Source of the DNA: Diphasiastrum complanatum
Taxonomy: Eukaryota > Streptophyta > Lycopodiopsida > Lycopodiales > Lycopodiaceae
Direction of reading: 5' to 3'
DNA: 64,000 nt
Assembly: GCA_029204225.1 (NCBI GenBank)
Contig: CM055103.1
Location: 50,864,379 to 50,928,378, forward strand
Under the pieces are notes generated by a model. The model searched no databases. It was given only the letters and a program-made list of their open reading frames with translations, and was not told where the DNA came from. This document shows positions 33,841 through 45,355 of the stretch, piece after piece. A program made the translations under genes and the position numbers. The first letter of the stretch is position 1; each line of letters starts with the position of its first letter.

Positions 33841-36715
33841 ATGATCTTCCTGAGGCAGTTGGGATCATAGCTAGATCCAATGATATGCATTAGATTATTC
33901 TGTACTGACAGATGGTTTTGGTGTCTCGTCTGTTGTGAACATGGAAGCTATTGTGGGCTGAATGCTGGACTATAGAGGGAGGTTTGACAGAGCAGTTAGT
34001 TCTTGAATATAGATCACCGGTAGATCGTTAGATTCAGCATTGATCTTTGTTATTTTGCATGACCATAATGACCATCAAGTATTATGATACGAATTGACTG
34101 AATTTATATCAAAATTTACAGAATATATTCTTAGAAAGTGAACATTGTATATTGATATACCTGAAATTCTGATTTAAATGATGTAAAGGGGTGCTATCAA
34201 TGTAGCATGATGATTTATTGTAAGAAACTCTATTGTTTTGCTTTTGTTTACACGCATTGGGATCATGCAATTTTGTCCTAAAGAATTTGATTTCACTTTC
34301 CAGCCCTAGCTGACTAGTGACTACCAAACATAGCTGAACTGCACTCTTAAAAGAACATTAAGTGCAATCCCAAGACAATTAAGTGCAGTCCAAGAAAATG
34401 GACCAGCTCCTACATACCTACTCTTATTAGGATGGCTTCATACAAGGCGGCAAATGGGCATGAATAAATATTGATCTCCACACCTACTAGCAGGCTGATT
34501 GATTGGAGGCAAATGGGCAAAAGCATCAATAAATATCGATCTTCACACCTACTGGAAGGTTTGACTGATTGAAGTCAAATCAGAGTGGCCTAAATTTGAA
34601 TTTGGGAGCTTGTGTACCTAATAATAACCATCAGTCTTTTCATTTGAGTAGGTTAGAAATGGACAACAAAGATATGTTGAGAGGACCAGTCCCTTGTCAA
34701 CAATATACCTAACTTGTGTTACTTGGTTATCACTCAAGATACTAGAAAGGGAAAAGGACTTTATTTATTGAATGGTCCAATGGAAGTTCATTTTAGATTA
34801 GAGACTTGTTGGACACCACAATGAAAACATCCTAAATTGGCTTAAGCTACTAATAGATGTGAACAAAGGGACTCTTGTGACTTAATTTTTTCTCTCTCAA
34901 AATAATTAGCCACAAATTAAGGACTTTTTGCAAATTAGATAGGAAAATTAGAATGAATCGAGTTTATTAACTTCTCCAAATAGGAGCAAGGAGGAAATTT
35001 GAAAAGCATCGGTCCCAAATAGCTTACTATTTTTGTCCAAGTGCTCTAAGACATTGCCAAATTCGAATAATAAAAGTGTGCAAAAATAATATCATTAAGA
35101 AAAAAATTACAAAAGAAGAATATTTTAGACTTAACATGAAATCTAGCAATAAAAAGGTCATAGATGAAGATGAGAAAAAAGAAGAGATTTAGTGCAAAAG
35201 CTAGAGGAAGTGTACCTTATATTTGACTCTAGTGGGATGAGTTTGTCGGATGATTTTAAGGGCAAGTATTCTCATTTTGGAAGGTTAAAGTTTATGTAAT
35301 TGAGAAAATCTAGACATCCATTTATTAGGAGGACCTTTCATCATCCATCAGCATTGAATATAAAAAAGTGAATATAAAAAAGTGAAGTTTGTATTCTCAA
35401 TTGCCTTGAAAATTGCATACATAAGGAAGATGTGAGAGATTGGGTCACCATTTTTGTGGATGGGGTGGATGATATTAGTGCACAAGGATTGGGGGAAGTC
35501 GAGGATCCACTTCCAAGTGTCATGAAGAGCTTTCTTCTAAACACACCATCCTTTGTATGCTTGAAGAACATACGTGATCCCGAGGCTTTATGTAGCTCCT
35601 CCTTGAAAAAATCTTGAGTCATCTTTGCTCCCTTTTAATCACAAAGATCATCCATGCCAAAATAAGTATACCACAACCGTTTACCAATGTTATTTTGCAT
35701 TACTTCTCTAAGCTTGTAATCAACATAACTAAACTTAGATCCAATGAGGCCAACTACTTTTCTCTGGAGATAAGTGTCCTTTGAGGATTATTCACTTACT
35801 CTCATACAAATGTCACAATATGCCTCCATGAATGTGGAGTTACAACTATCCAGCTTATGGATGCTTGCTTCTAAAACACCCAAGAGCAAGTAGATGAAAG
35901 AACCACCATTCATACCAACTAATACGAAAGATATAATCAACTTTCATTTTTTGGACTTTAACTCCAAAATCATATGTACATAAACATGATGACCAAAAAA
36001 AAAAAAACATGACATGGAGACCAGTTTCTTTAAAATTCTAATTTTAAAAAAAATGGCAACATTCAAAATGCTTCAAAAAAATATATTGTAATACAAAAAA
36101 ATTATCTCATTTTACTAGAAATTTTAATTATGCTAAAAAAATAATTAAATAGATTATTATTAAGACATTCAAATTAGGATATATTAGAAGTACTTCGTAT
36201 TTAAAAAAAAAAATTGAAGCAAAAATTCGAATTATCATGTTTTAAGATAATAAATTATAAGAATTTACAGGGATATTTAAAATCCAAGCAAACACTCAAA
36301 TATTTAAACATAAAAAAATGTAAATGATTCCAAAATAAATTATTTTAAAATAGTCAAGATTAGATAATTTGTGATAAAATTTAATTTTTTAAAAAAAAAA
36401 CTAGCTGTTAATATTGTTTTCATAAAATTATTATATTATTTACATATATTTAAAAATCTAAATATTGAAAATCTAATTTAATCAAATGACATTTTAATAA
36501 TATAAATTTAACAATTTTACACATTCACAAAAATGAAAACGTGATTTTATTTTAACATTAATAACCATTATAAAAAATAAGATTATAATGGGCTATTATG
36601 AAGATTTTTTTTTTGTTACAAACAAATTAAAAAAAATAAATTAATGTTAAAAATTTCAAGATACAAATTTTCAAGAAATATTCACACAATTTTTATAATA
36701 ATAAAAGAGAATTTA
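33841..36715. other. no recognisable gene; strongly AT-rich from about 35990
   Basis: Short ORFs only. From 35990 to 36700 the sequence is dominated by A and T runs and shows no protein motif. Confidence 0.5.
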
Positions 36716-36998
36716 TTACATCCAAAAATTGTCAATATCATTAACGTCTTTCTCCTTTTCTTGAAGAGCCTCAGTAGAAGCAAACAATACCTCCTCAACG
36801 GTTATCACATTATAATCTTGAACCAAAACATTAGCAAACTCCCCTATGTCACCCACCTTCCTACTAGCAGGAGATTGTGGTTCTTTCGATAAGGGAATTA
36901 TTGAATAATCATTATCTAAACCTTTACTGACCTTTGTCAACTCATCCGACAAAACTGACAAAGATTTGATTCTCAATTTTACAAATTCAACAAACTAG
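36716..36998 (-). other. exon-like ORF of unknown origin
   Basis: The minus strand reads, after a TTCTAG acceptor-like site at about 36999, FVEFVKLRIKSLSVLSDELT and then GDIGEFANVLVQDYNVITVE before a stop at 36716-36718. The composition looks like real soluble protein with no low-complexity bias, which stands out in the AT-rich surroundings. I do not recognise the family. It could be an exon of an unseen gene or a captured gene fragment. Confidence 0.3.
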
Positions 36999-37121
36999 AA
37001 TCTAAATCTACCGCAATAACATGTTTTTTTTTTTTTAATAGCACACGCGCTAATAGTGCCGCTATTGCTAAACAAATCTAAAACCCAATCAGATGGGTGG
37101 AAAAAGATATCAATTAGATAA

Positions 37122-37324
37122 TTAATTAATTGTTGTGGCTTTTGATAGAGACAAGCCATAGAATCTGTTATTAGGATTTTTCATTTTTTTTGTAATTGCT
37201 GGATATTGGAACAAGTTTTTAAAACTATTCAGCTCGGTGGTATTGTAGTACAACATTGAGCGCTTGCCATCCAGAGAAGAGTAACAGATGGTTATATATT
37301 TTATTTCGTCGCAAAGTTGCACAT
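37122..37324 (-). other. second exon-like ORF, cut by an LTR
   Basis: The minus strand gives LCDEIKYITICYSSLDGKRS and later FYGLSLSKATTIN before a stop. Upstream the frame runs into LTR sequence at 37325, so its true beginning is lost. Not recognised. It may belong with 36716-36998 to one gene fragment. Confidence 0.25.
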
Positions 37325-38260
37325 TGTTGGAAATTAAGTCAACAGTGGTGATAATTTCTATTTCAAGATTTTTCTTACACATTTTTTTTATCATTGATCT
37401 AGGGTCAGATGAAACCTTTGGTTCTATGTCTGCTCATCTGATACCTGCAAGAATCACATAACTCAGACAACCAAACTATTCGTAGAATGACTACATCGGG
37501 CTTCCGACTGATCTTCATCCATCCATGGATCAAAGACTAAAGGGTAACCAATCCTATTCTTTTCACATTCAAATGTCAAATTTAAGTTATCTGAAGAACA
37601 TTGAAGACCTGGCCATCTTCAATGTCTTCAACAAAATCAGTCTTTTTTGCACAATATGTAGAAATGAATTGTTTCTACATAGTTTGCTAAAATACACGAA
37701 AATTGCCCATAGACAAAAACCATAAGCAACTACAAAGTCCTGCAAACGGCTTCAACGAAGAGATCGAAGGCAACCGCAAGCCACCACCGAGGCAATGGCT
37801 GCGATCTACCGCATCGAACCGTGTGAGCCAACCATATGGTGAATATGCAAAGACCAACTGCCAAGGCACAACAAGGAACCGCCAAGGCATTGCAAGAGTC
37901 AACATGTGGCTGCGACAAACGCTGCCATATTAGTCTCCCAAAGGAGATCATTAATTTATGTACACATTGTACAACTTCATCATGCACTCTACATGATGTT
38001 CCACCAACAGAGTGAATGATATTGAGCGTCCAAGTTACGCCTCCATTCCTGGCTGTAACGTACTCAATGTTGTTCAACTTTCATTGTAATATAAAAGCAA
38101 CATGTTCTTCATCTGTGTTTAGCATAGATGTATGATGTTGTGATTTGATTACACTCTTACTATTTGTTCACGCTTGTTCACTCACTCTGATTAGATCACA
38201 GACATCTACGACTCCTTAGAATTTGATTAGACGATGATTAACAGTAATAACACACCTCTT
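37325..38260 (+). mobile_element. LTR of the Cop-A/Cop-B family, plus orientation (right end approximate)
   Basis: It starts TGTTGGAAATTAAGTCAACA and follows the family through GATCTAGGGTCAGATGAAACC and GGGTAACCAATCCTAT. The distal part (38084-38240) is the inverted counterpart of 38657-38820. No copia coding sequence precedes it, so it is a solo or truncated LTR. Confidence 0.7.
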
Positions 38261-38640
38261 CTAATCACTTCACTAGATTGTACTCATTTTTATTTGGGTA
38301 CGAATTAATTTTTAAGATTTTGTGAGATCTGATGGGGCAAGGGAGTATGTAGAACGCGAACAGAGAAGAGAGCATGACTATTTGCAGAACAACTCTCCCG
38401 TTGCAATGGGCTGCTAGATGGAAAAACAATCTAATAGAACGTTTATGCTAAGTATAATCACAACTTAAGTGTTTTGGTGTCCAACAGGATCTTATAGATT
38501 AGTTCATACTCACAAAAACAAAAATGAGTATAGTCCACTGAAGAGATTAGAAATGGTTTGTGTGTGGTATTATTGAAAAATGGATTTAGTCAAAAGTTTA
38601 GTTCTAAAATAGATTGAAATAGCAGTGTGATAGCGCAAGT
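38261..38640. other. spacer between two facing LTRs
   Basis: No ORF and no clear primer site. TTGGTGTCC at 38474 only weakly resembles one. Confidence 0.4.
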
Positions 38641-39204
38641 TCCTCAGGCGTCAAAGATAGCCATTGTCTGATCAGAAATTGAGGAGTCGTAGACGTCCGT
38701 GTTCTGATCAGAGTGAGTGAACAATTGTTATCAAACAACAATGAAGTGTATTCAAATCACAACAAGCATTCATCTACGTTATACACAGATAGAAAAGCGT
38801 GTTGCTGCTATATTACACTGAAGCACAACAAAACAACAGTTACAACCAGAATGACGGTGTAACTGGGAGGCTCAAAATCATTTGTCTCATGGACAGAGCA
38901 TCACGTAGAGTGTGCTTGGATGATCCATTTATAGAATTCATCAATATATTAATTACAGTAAATATTTGTCACCTAATTAGGTAAGCCGTTGTACTTGGAA
39001 GTATTTGGCTTGTGTGACAACTATACATGGTATATACGGTCAACGAATCAGGGAATGTTGACACGAATGAGGACGCTGCAAATCTCTGACTTCGCATTTT
39101 ATGTGAAGTGGCTTTCTCTCACTTCGCAAATTCTGGGAAGTGCTTGGAACGTTCCTCGTTGAAAATAGACGACTGTTGGGATTTTTTTCTCTCTTCGGGA
39201 TTTT

Positions 39205-39461
39205 GCGAAAAAGCTGACAGTGCTTGTAAAAATACGAATATGCTCTTAAAAAGATGACAATTTATTTAAAACAGTTTAACTTCTTTAAAATAGCTGAAAG
39301 GAAGAAGCTGAAGCCAAGTGTCGCATTTTTCGAGAAAATGCAAAAAAGCCGACACTGTCGTTGAACTGTTGAATTATGCTGAAGTGCTTTTTGAGTAAAG
39401 CCGACACTGTGTCATTTCGAAAAAGCTGACACTGTCGCATTTTGAAAAAGCAGACACTGCG
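39205..39461 (-). repeat. dispersed AAAAAGC(C/T/A)GACACTG motif, five copies
   Basis: Copies lie near 39207 (GACAGTG variant), 39343, 39396, 39420 and 39445, often followed by TCG or GCG. All are in the same orientation inside the Cop-B LTR. Confidence 0.75.
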
Positions 39462-39490
39462 AAAAAACATAATTCATTTTTGTAGACTGT

Positions 39491-39580
39491 TGCGATACTT
39501 AGTGTATTTCTGCAGACTGTTGCGACACTTAGTGTATTTTTGCAGACTGTTGCAACACTTAGTATATTTCTGCAGAGTTG
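39491..39580 (-). repeat. three tandem copies of a 30-bp unit in the Cop-B LTR
   Basis: The unit (plus strand) TGCGATACTTAGTGTATTTC followed by TGCAGACTGT is at 39491, 39521 and 39551, with few changes. A single unit is present in the Cop-A LTR (7011-7039) and a stray one at 42436-42460. Confidence 0.9.
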
Positions 39581-39898
39581 TTATAAATGCTAATTCATGG
39601 AAGTTCTTGAAAATGGCCAAGTCTTCAGTGATCTTCAAATTATTGAACTTAACATCTAAACTTGAAATATGATAGGATTGGTTACCCTTTGCTCGAGATC
39701 AGCCGAAAGCCCGTTGTAGACGTTCTTCAAATAATTTGGCTATCTAAGTTATGATTTTTGCAGGTATCAGATGAGCAGACGTAGAACCAAAGTTGGTTTC
39801 ACCTGACCCTAGATCAACGATCAATAAACGTGTAGAAAGAATCTTGAAATAGAAATAGTCGTTCACCAAGGAGACAACTATGGACTTAATTTCCAACA

Positions 39899-40690
39899 GT
39901 CATCCTTAAGGTCACGGTTGGTGCCTTGGTATCTTCGTCAGGTTTAGCATGTTGGAGAACTTTTGATGATTGATCATGGGAAGCACTTTAGTGAAGATGT
40001 CTGCGACCATTTCTGTTGTGGAGTAGTATTGAATGATCACTTGCCCTGAGAAAACTTTCTCCCAAATGAATCAGTGACAGTGAAATACAGCTCAAGTTAT
40101 CACACAAAATGGTGGTAGTATTGAACTGAGTGTGATGTAAGTCGTGAAGTAATAACCTGATCCATACAACTTTTTTTGAAGCTTGACAGGCTCCGATGTA
40201 CTCTGCCTCTGTCAAAGAAAGCGCAACTATTTTCTACTTCCTTGAGTTCCACCAAATTGGTTTCCCTGCCAAATAAAAACAGAACCCAAAGGTAGATTTT
40301 CTGGTAGAGATTGTTCCTCCCCAATCTGAGTTGGAGTAGCCTCGCAGGATGAGTGGGTCGATACCATTTCCATCATAGCATAAAATGTGATCAAAACTTT
40401 CCTGAATATATCTCATCACTCTCTTTAATGCTTTCCAATGAGAGATCCTAAGATTAGACATGAATTGACTTAACGTGCTAATAGTGTATGCCAAGTCTGG
40501 TCTAGTACACAACATTGCATACATCAAAGATTCTATTAGTGAATGATAAGGGTACTTCGCTATGTCGAGTATTTCACTATCAAAATCAGCACAAGTAGGT
40601 TTAGTCAATACTATACTTGGATCCATTGGAGTATCAATTGGTTTGCAATCAGACATATGAAATTTTTTTAAAATGCCTTTTAGATATGCT
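39899..40690 (-). pseudogene. copia RNase H (Cop-B)
   Basis: Frames 40656-40234 and 40215-39988 carry SDCKPIDTPMDPSIV, LIESLMYAMLCTRPDLAY, RISHWKALKRVMRYIQESFD, STRKSTFGFCFYL, MTEAEYIGACQASKK (catalytic E), ILCDNLSCISL and FTKVLP-like remnants. Several stops and a missing HIEI segment make it non-functional. The same order is seen in Cop-A. Confidence 0.85.
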
Positions 40691-40692
40691 TA

Positions 40693-41400
40693 TTAGCTAA
40701 GATAAATCTTCTTCTGAAGTCTATTTCTAGTGATGTGAATTCCTAGCAAAGAATGGACAGCTCCTAAATCAATCATGTCAAATTTCTTTGACAGATCACT
40801 CTTAGTAGTGTGCAGAAGAGAAGTGTCGCTAGACAAGATAAATGCATCATCTACGTAAAGAGCTATGTGAACTAAATTGGTGCCTATATGCTTTGAATAA
40901 ACATTACAGTCAACTGAATTGTTTGCAAAACCCATTTGAATGAGATAAGAGTTGATTCTGTCGAACATGCTCTTGCGTCCTATTTTAGACCGTAGATTGC
41001 TTTGTGCAACTTGCACACTTTGTGCTCTTGGCCTTTGACTTGGAATCCTTCCGGTTGGAAGGAATGCAGCTCTTCCTCGACGTTGCCATTGAGAAATGTT
41101 GTCTTGACATCCATTTGGTGCATTTCAAGGTCTTCCGCGGCTGCTGACACAATTAGAATCCTAATTGACTGCATCTTGATGACATGACTGAAAATTTATT
41201 GATAATCCACTCCTTGGACTTGAGTGAATCCTTTAGCCACCACCCGTGCTTTCTATTTAGCAATGAAACCATCAGAGTTGATCTTCTTCTTGAAGATCCA
41301 CTTGTTGTCGATAACTTAAGTAACCGGTGTCCAAGTCTGGTTCGTCAAAAGTGAGTTGCACTCACTTTCCATAGCTTCTTGCCACTTCACAGCATCCTTG
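40693..41400 (-). pseudogene. copia reverse transcriptase (Cop-B)
   Basis: The pieces read KARVVAKGFTQ-like, MHQMDVKTTFLNGNVEEEL, KLHKAIYGLK, then after a frame change FDRINSYLIQMGFANNS and ALYVDDAFILSSD (catalytic YVDD kept), then LGIHITRNRLQKK. A deletion and frameshift near 40980 remove part of the AARAW region. Confidence 0.85.
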
Positions 41401-42435
41401 GAGTTAATTTCTTCGGCTAGGTTCTCTGGTTCTTTTGACGAAGTCCAGAATGATTGAGGTGTATACCTCTCAGGAACTGTCCGAGTCCGTGAGGATCTAC
41501 GGACGTTTGGTTGACCAGAATGCGATGATGTTTCTTTTTTGAATTTCTCCAGATCTGTTCGAGCTGGCTTGGTCTGGTCTGATAATAGGTATTGTCAGCT
41601 GCTCGGCTTCTATAGTTGTAGTTGCAGGTTCTGTAGAAGGAATATGAACGTTGGAAGAATCCATGCTATGTAAAATAGGATGAAATGATATAGCATCGTT
41701 TTTATTGATGGATGTTTAAAATCATAGTATGTATGTTCTTGAAATATTACATTCCTAGAGGCAAATACTACATTGGTGGATGGATCATAAACTTTGTAAG
41801 CTTTGTGTTCATCATGATAGCCAATGAAAATACATTTATTTGTCCTATGATCTAGCTTCTTCCTAAGCTGTTTAGAAATGTGAACAAAACATATACAACC
41901 AAATATTTTTATGGCTGATACTAGGCTTGTGTCCATGCCAAACTTCATAAGGAGTTTTGTCGTTGACGACTTTGGTGCTAGATCTGTTCTGTAAGTAACA
42001 GGCTGTGGCAGTGGCTTCTGCCCAAACCTTCGAGGTAGAACGCTTGATGTAGCATGGATCTGGCTAACTTGAGAAGAGTTCGATTCTTCCTTTCTACGAT
42101 CCCATTCTATTGAGGTGAATAGGAATTGGTGAACTGTGTTCTAATACCATGTTCAGCCATGTAGTCAGACATCTCGTTAGAGAGGTATTCGCCTTCGCCA
42201 TTAGTTCGGAGTGCTTTCACTTTTGTAGACGTTTGTGTCTCAGCCATGGCCTTGAATCTCTTGAAGCATTCGAAGGCTTCAGATTTGTGCTTCATGAACA
42301 TGACTGTAGACCATCTAGAATAATCATTTTTGGAAAGTGATAAAATAGATTAAATCTCCTAAAGACGAAGTTGACATTGGACCACAAAGATCGTTATGTA
42401 CAAGATCCAATACATATTTTGTTTTGATGGAATGT
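41401..42435 (-). pseudogene. copia integrase and linker (Cop-B)
   Basis: On the minus strand the core gives LVHNDLCGPMSTSS-like (first catalytic D), VKALRTNGEGEYLS (usual RTDNGGE, the second D changed to N), QFTNSYSPQ then a stop and NGIVERKNRTLL-like (catalytic E). The C-terminal part (41948-41610) reads IKIFGCICFVHISKQLRKKL, IFIGYHDEHKAYKVYDP and ASRNVIFQEH. The first half of pol and gag of Cop-B are missing. At 42436 a stray LTR repeat unit and then gypsy gag begin. Confidence 0.85.
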
Positions 42436-42460
42436 GATCACTTAGTGTATTTCTGCAGAG
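42436..42460 (-). repeat. single stray unit of the Cop-B LTR 30-bp repeat
   Basis: CACTTAGTGTATTTCTGCAG at the junction between Cop-B integrase and gypsy gag. It may mark a recombination point. Confidence 0.7.
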
Positions 42461-43540
42461 TTGTCGAGGAGCCTTTGTTTCTTGTTGTGACTTTGAAAAT
42501 CTTCTCCACGTCACTTGGCTAGGACTAGTCTTCTGTCTTCGCCAATTTTCCTTCAATGACGTCAATTCTCTGCACAGCAGCATCAATTGAAGCTTTCGCT
42601 TTCGTGTCTGCAGTAGCTGGTGTTTCTACATACTGATATTTGGGTCGCGGCTTTTGCGGTTGAGGGCAGTCAAGATACTTGTGGCCAGGCTCTTTGCAAT
42701 TCGAGCATAACGGTACATAACCAATCGGCTTTCGTGGTTGAGGACAGTCAGGAGAAAAATGTCCCGGCTCTCCATAGTTGTAGCAGTTGCCCGACACTAG
42801 TTTAGTCGTGGTTTGAGACTTCGTTGGTCCAACAAATTCAGGAGGATTATGTCTTCTTGGTGCGAACTTGGGTCTGTCCCGCTGGGCTGATGCTGCAGTC
42901 CCCTGTACATAGTTAGTAGTCGCATCATTCTGAAAAATAAAAAGTACCTCCTGGGCAGGATCTTCAATATACTTGACATTCACAGTGGTGCAGTCCTCCT
43001 TAGTGTATCCAGAAGTTCCACATTTCGTACACCACATTCCTGAGTTGGAAGAAGATGCTTTTGGTCTTTTGTTTGCAACTTCAGAGATCTCCACTTTCAA
43101 GTCATTAAATTTTTTACTAAGGTCAGCCATATTACTCTGCCAAAGCTTTTCAACTTTAGAAGTTGACGATTTATCCTCGATAACTTTCGTGTCATCTTTT
43201 CGTTTGGTTCGTCGTTTATTCTTTCTCTCTCCTTTATCAGCTTCTGGTTCTGATAAATCGCTGCTTTCAGATTCTGAGCTTGAAGAACTGGTACTTGAGT
43301 CAGAATCTGAATTATCATCGCTATCATTGGAATCAGTTTTAGACTTTCAAGATCTTTTAGTTGAGCGTCTCCTTTGTGCTAGTTTCAAGGTCTCAAAATT
43401 TTCTGCACTAGTATTGTTGCTAAGGAGGTCATGTCCCCTTGTCTGCAATATCGATCAATCTTTGGTTGTTAACCAACCAAAAACCATTCGATCTGCATAT
43501 CAATGGGATATACATCGGTTAGTTTTCCTATAAGATTTTT
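42461..43540 (-). pseudogene. gypsy gag C-terminal half with three zinc knuckles
   Basis: Minus strand: an acidic Ser-rich stretch (DSDSSTSSSSSESESSDLS), a basic stretch (KNKRRTKRKDD), then ADLSKKFNDLKVEISEVANK and knuckles CTKCGTSGYTKEDC, CYNYGEPGHFSPDC (second Cys changed to Tyr) and CSNCKEPGHKYLDC separated by proline-rich linkers, ending IDVIEGKLAKTED. The 201-codon part 43130-42525 is open. The type resembles the gypsy element at 62.1-64 kb, whose gag end is missing, and could be its other half. Confidence 0.75.
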
Positions 43541-43582
43541 AACCTTTCGTGTATATTTGCAAAGGGATTCTTTACTCTGATG

Positions 43583-43816
43583 TTTGTGACTTGCATTGAT
43601 GACTTTAGTAGATATTGTTAGACTCTAAAGAGTGAGGATTTCATATTTCATGTCGTTTTCAAGTTCAAGAATGTTTTGGAGAGCCAATTCAATGTTTCGA
43701 TTTAGTACATTTGGATGTGCATAGTACTAGTGTTTTGAGTAATGGAGGAGCAAAGATATTTGTGACATGCATTGATGACTTTAGTAGATATTGTTAGACT
43801 CTAAAGAGTGAGGATT
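43583..43816 (+). repeat. 58-bp direct repeat in integrase-derived sequence
   Basis: TTTGTGAC(T/A)TGCATTGATGAC through GAGTGAGGATT is at 43583-43640 and 43759-43816, with one difference. It encodes FVTCIDDFSRYC, the copia integrase core. Confidence 0.85.
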
Positions 43817-44950
43817 ATGAAGACCTATCAACAAAGTTCAAAGAGGTTTGTGTGGCACATGGGATCAAGAGGGAGCTTTCAAACTCGAAGGTTCTACATG
43901 GAGTGGAAGAGAGGAAGATCACTTCTTTTGAAAGAGCTAAATCCATGAGGGTGAATCCAAATCTTCCTAAAAACTCATTTTAGGCTATAGAATTTGATGA
44001 ATTTTGATTTCACACCAAACTTACTAGAAATAGCCGATTTTGGATGCATTAGATAGGTCTCACTTGAGGATACAAGATTCTATATCAAGTTTTAGTCAAT
44101 TGCATGTAGAATTTGAAATAATCAATTTTTTGTGATTTTGTCAAAACCCTAATTTTGAATTTTGGGGTGAAGCTTTGATGTGTGTTAACTTTGTTTACAA
44201 TATGTGTTCAAATGAAGACTTGGATGATAAGAGTTCATTTGAGGTCCTTTTTGGTAAGAAGCCAAGCATGGAGCATTTGAAAATCTTTGGTAGTACTTGC
44301 TATGTCAACTCATCTTTTGGATTCTTGAAGAGAATATTTATTGGCTATAGTGAAAAGCTTATAGGGTGTACATTCCTAAGTCAAAAAAATTTCACATTTC
44401 TAATGAAGTTGTCTTTGAAGAGGAGAATGTGGATAAGCTTGATGTTGTTGATATTGATCAATCTAATATTTTGTATGAAGATGATTCTTTGGATGGTAAT
44501 GTTGGAGATGCCTCTCCAAGTCAAGTTCAAAGAATAATTCATCTAGGCTTACATATGATGAGAAGGATAAGCAAGTTGAAGGTACAAACTTTGCTTTATT
44601 CACATGTTTTGGTTCATCTTCTTGTGTAGATGAGGCTATGCAAGTGGACGTTGGTTTCTATGGAATTGAAGCAACTAATAAATCTGGAAAAGAGGTCTTA
44701 GTCAATGACTTTGATGGTCAAGTGGAATATCAAGAGGTGTTGATCTTGAATGGCTTCAACAACACAAAAGGGAAAGTTGCAATTTGGAGCTAGTCAAGAG
44801 CATAAAAGGGAAGTCAAGTGGCAAAGATAGTTTGGATCTATTTTTGCAGGTTATTGAAGAGTCAAGTAAGGTCAAGGGAGTAGCAAGGAAGTTTTGTTCA
44901 AGCTTACTTTACTTGTTCTATCTTATGTTTGAGCTATTTCATGTGAATGT

Positions 44951-45325
44951 GTGCAAATTTTAAGATATGGTGAAACTAGTTACATTGTTTTGCATCATTT
45001 TCATGTTGGAGTTGTACTAGCATTCTTGTATGGTTTTGTTGATGGAAATGAAGCTAAGGGAGGCTCATTATATCACTCATTCATGGTCAAGTCATCAAGT
45101 GATGATGTTATCTTATGGCAAGATGGAGATGGAGGCTCATTCATGGATTTTCATGGTGGAGACATATCAAGGAAGGACAAAGATGGAGGAGACATGCAAG
45201 CATTAGTTGATTACTTGCATTTATTGTCTTTTTGTTGTTATTTTCCAGAGAGTTCAAAGTTGGAAGCATGGAAGAATCATTGCATTTATATTCTATTGGT
45301 TCTTCATGTTCTAGTTACATCTTGA
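44951..45325 (+). pseudogene. conserved 3' ORF of the second non-autonomous copy
   Basis: 124 codons, ILRYGETSYIVLHHFHVGVV, then DGNEAKGGSLYHSFM, then the FLWQDGDGGSF-like block. Every part has a counterpart in 24031-24760, but there they fall in two ORFs; here they are in one frame. No known domain. Confidence 0.55.
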
Positions 45326-45355
45326 TATGTAAATTGATGTAAGAAATAGTGAAAT

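Larger units (their letters stand above)
38641..39898 (-). mobile_element. 3' LTR of copia element Cop-B
   Basis: Read on the minus strand it starts TGTTGGAAATTAAGTCCATA after a decayed polypurine tract, then the family blocks. About 500 bp (39090-39590) have no equivalent in the LTR at 37325. They consist of a triplicated 30-bp unit and several GACACTG-type repeats, probably an expanded U3 promoter region. Confidence 0.75.
43583..45330 (+). mobile_element. second, rearranged relative of the non-autonomous copia element
   Basis: In order: duplicated integrase core pieces (LVHLDVHSTSVLS, FVTCIDDFSRYC, AHGIKRELSN, GVEERKITSFERAKSM); 170 bp that match the leader of the element at 23383-28868; the integrase C-terminus (MEHLKIFGSTCYVN, IFIGYSEKL, YIPKSKKFHISNEVVFEEE); the pre-RT segment TNFALFTCFGSSSCVDEAM; then the tail LQQHKRE..LELVKSIKG and SSLLYLFYLMFELFHVNVC shared with the 579-codon ORF; and finally DGDGGSFMDFHGGDISRKDK. 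No RT and no RNase H. Both LTRs are missing. Confidence 0.75.
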
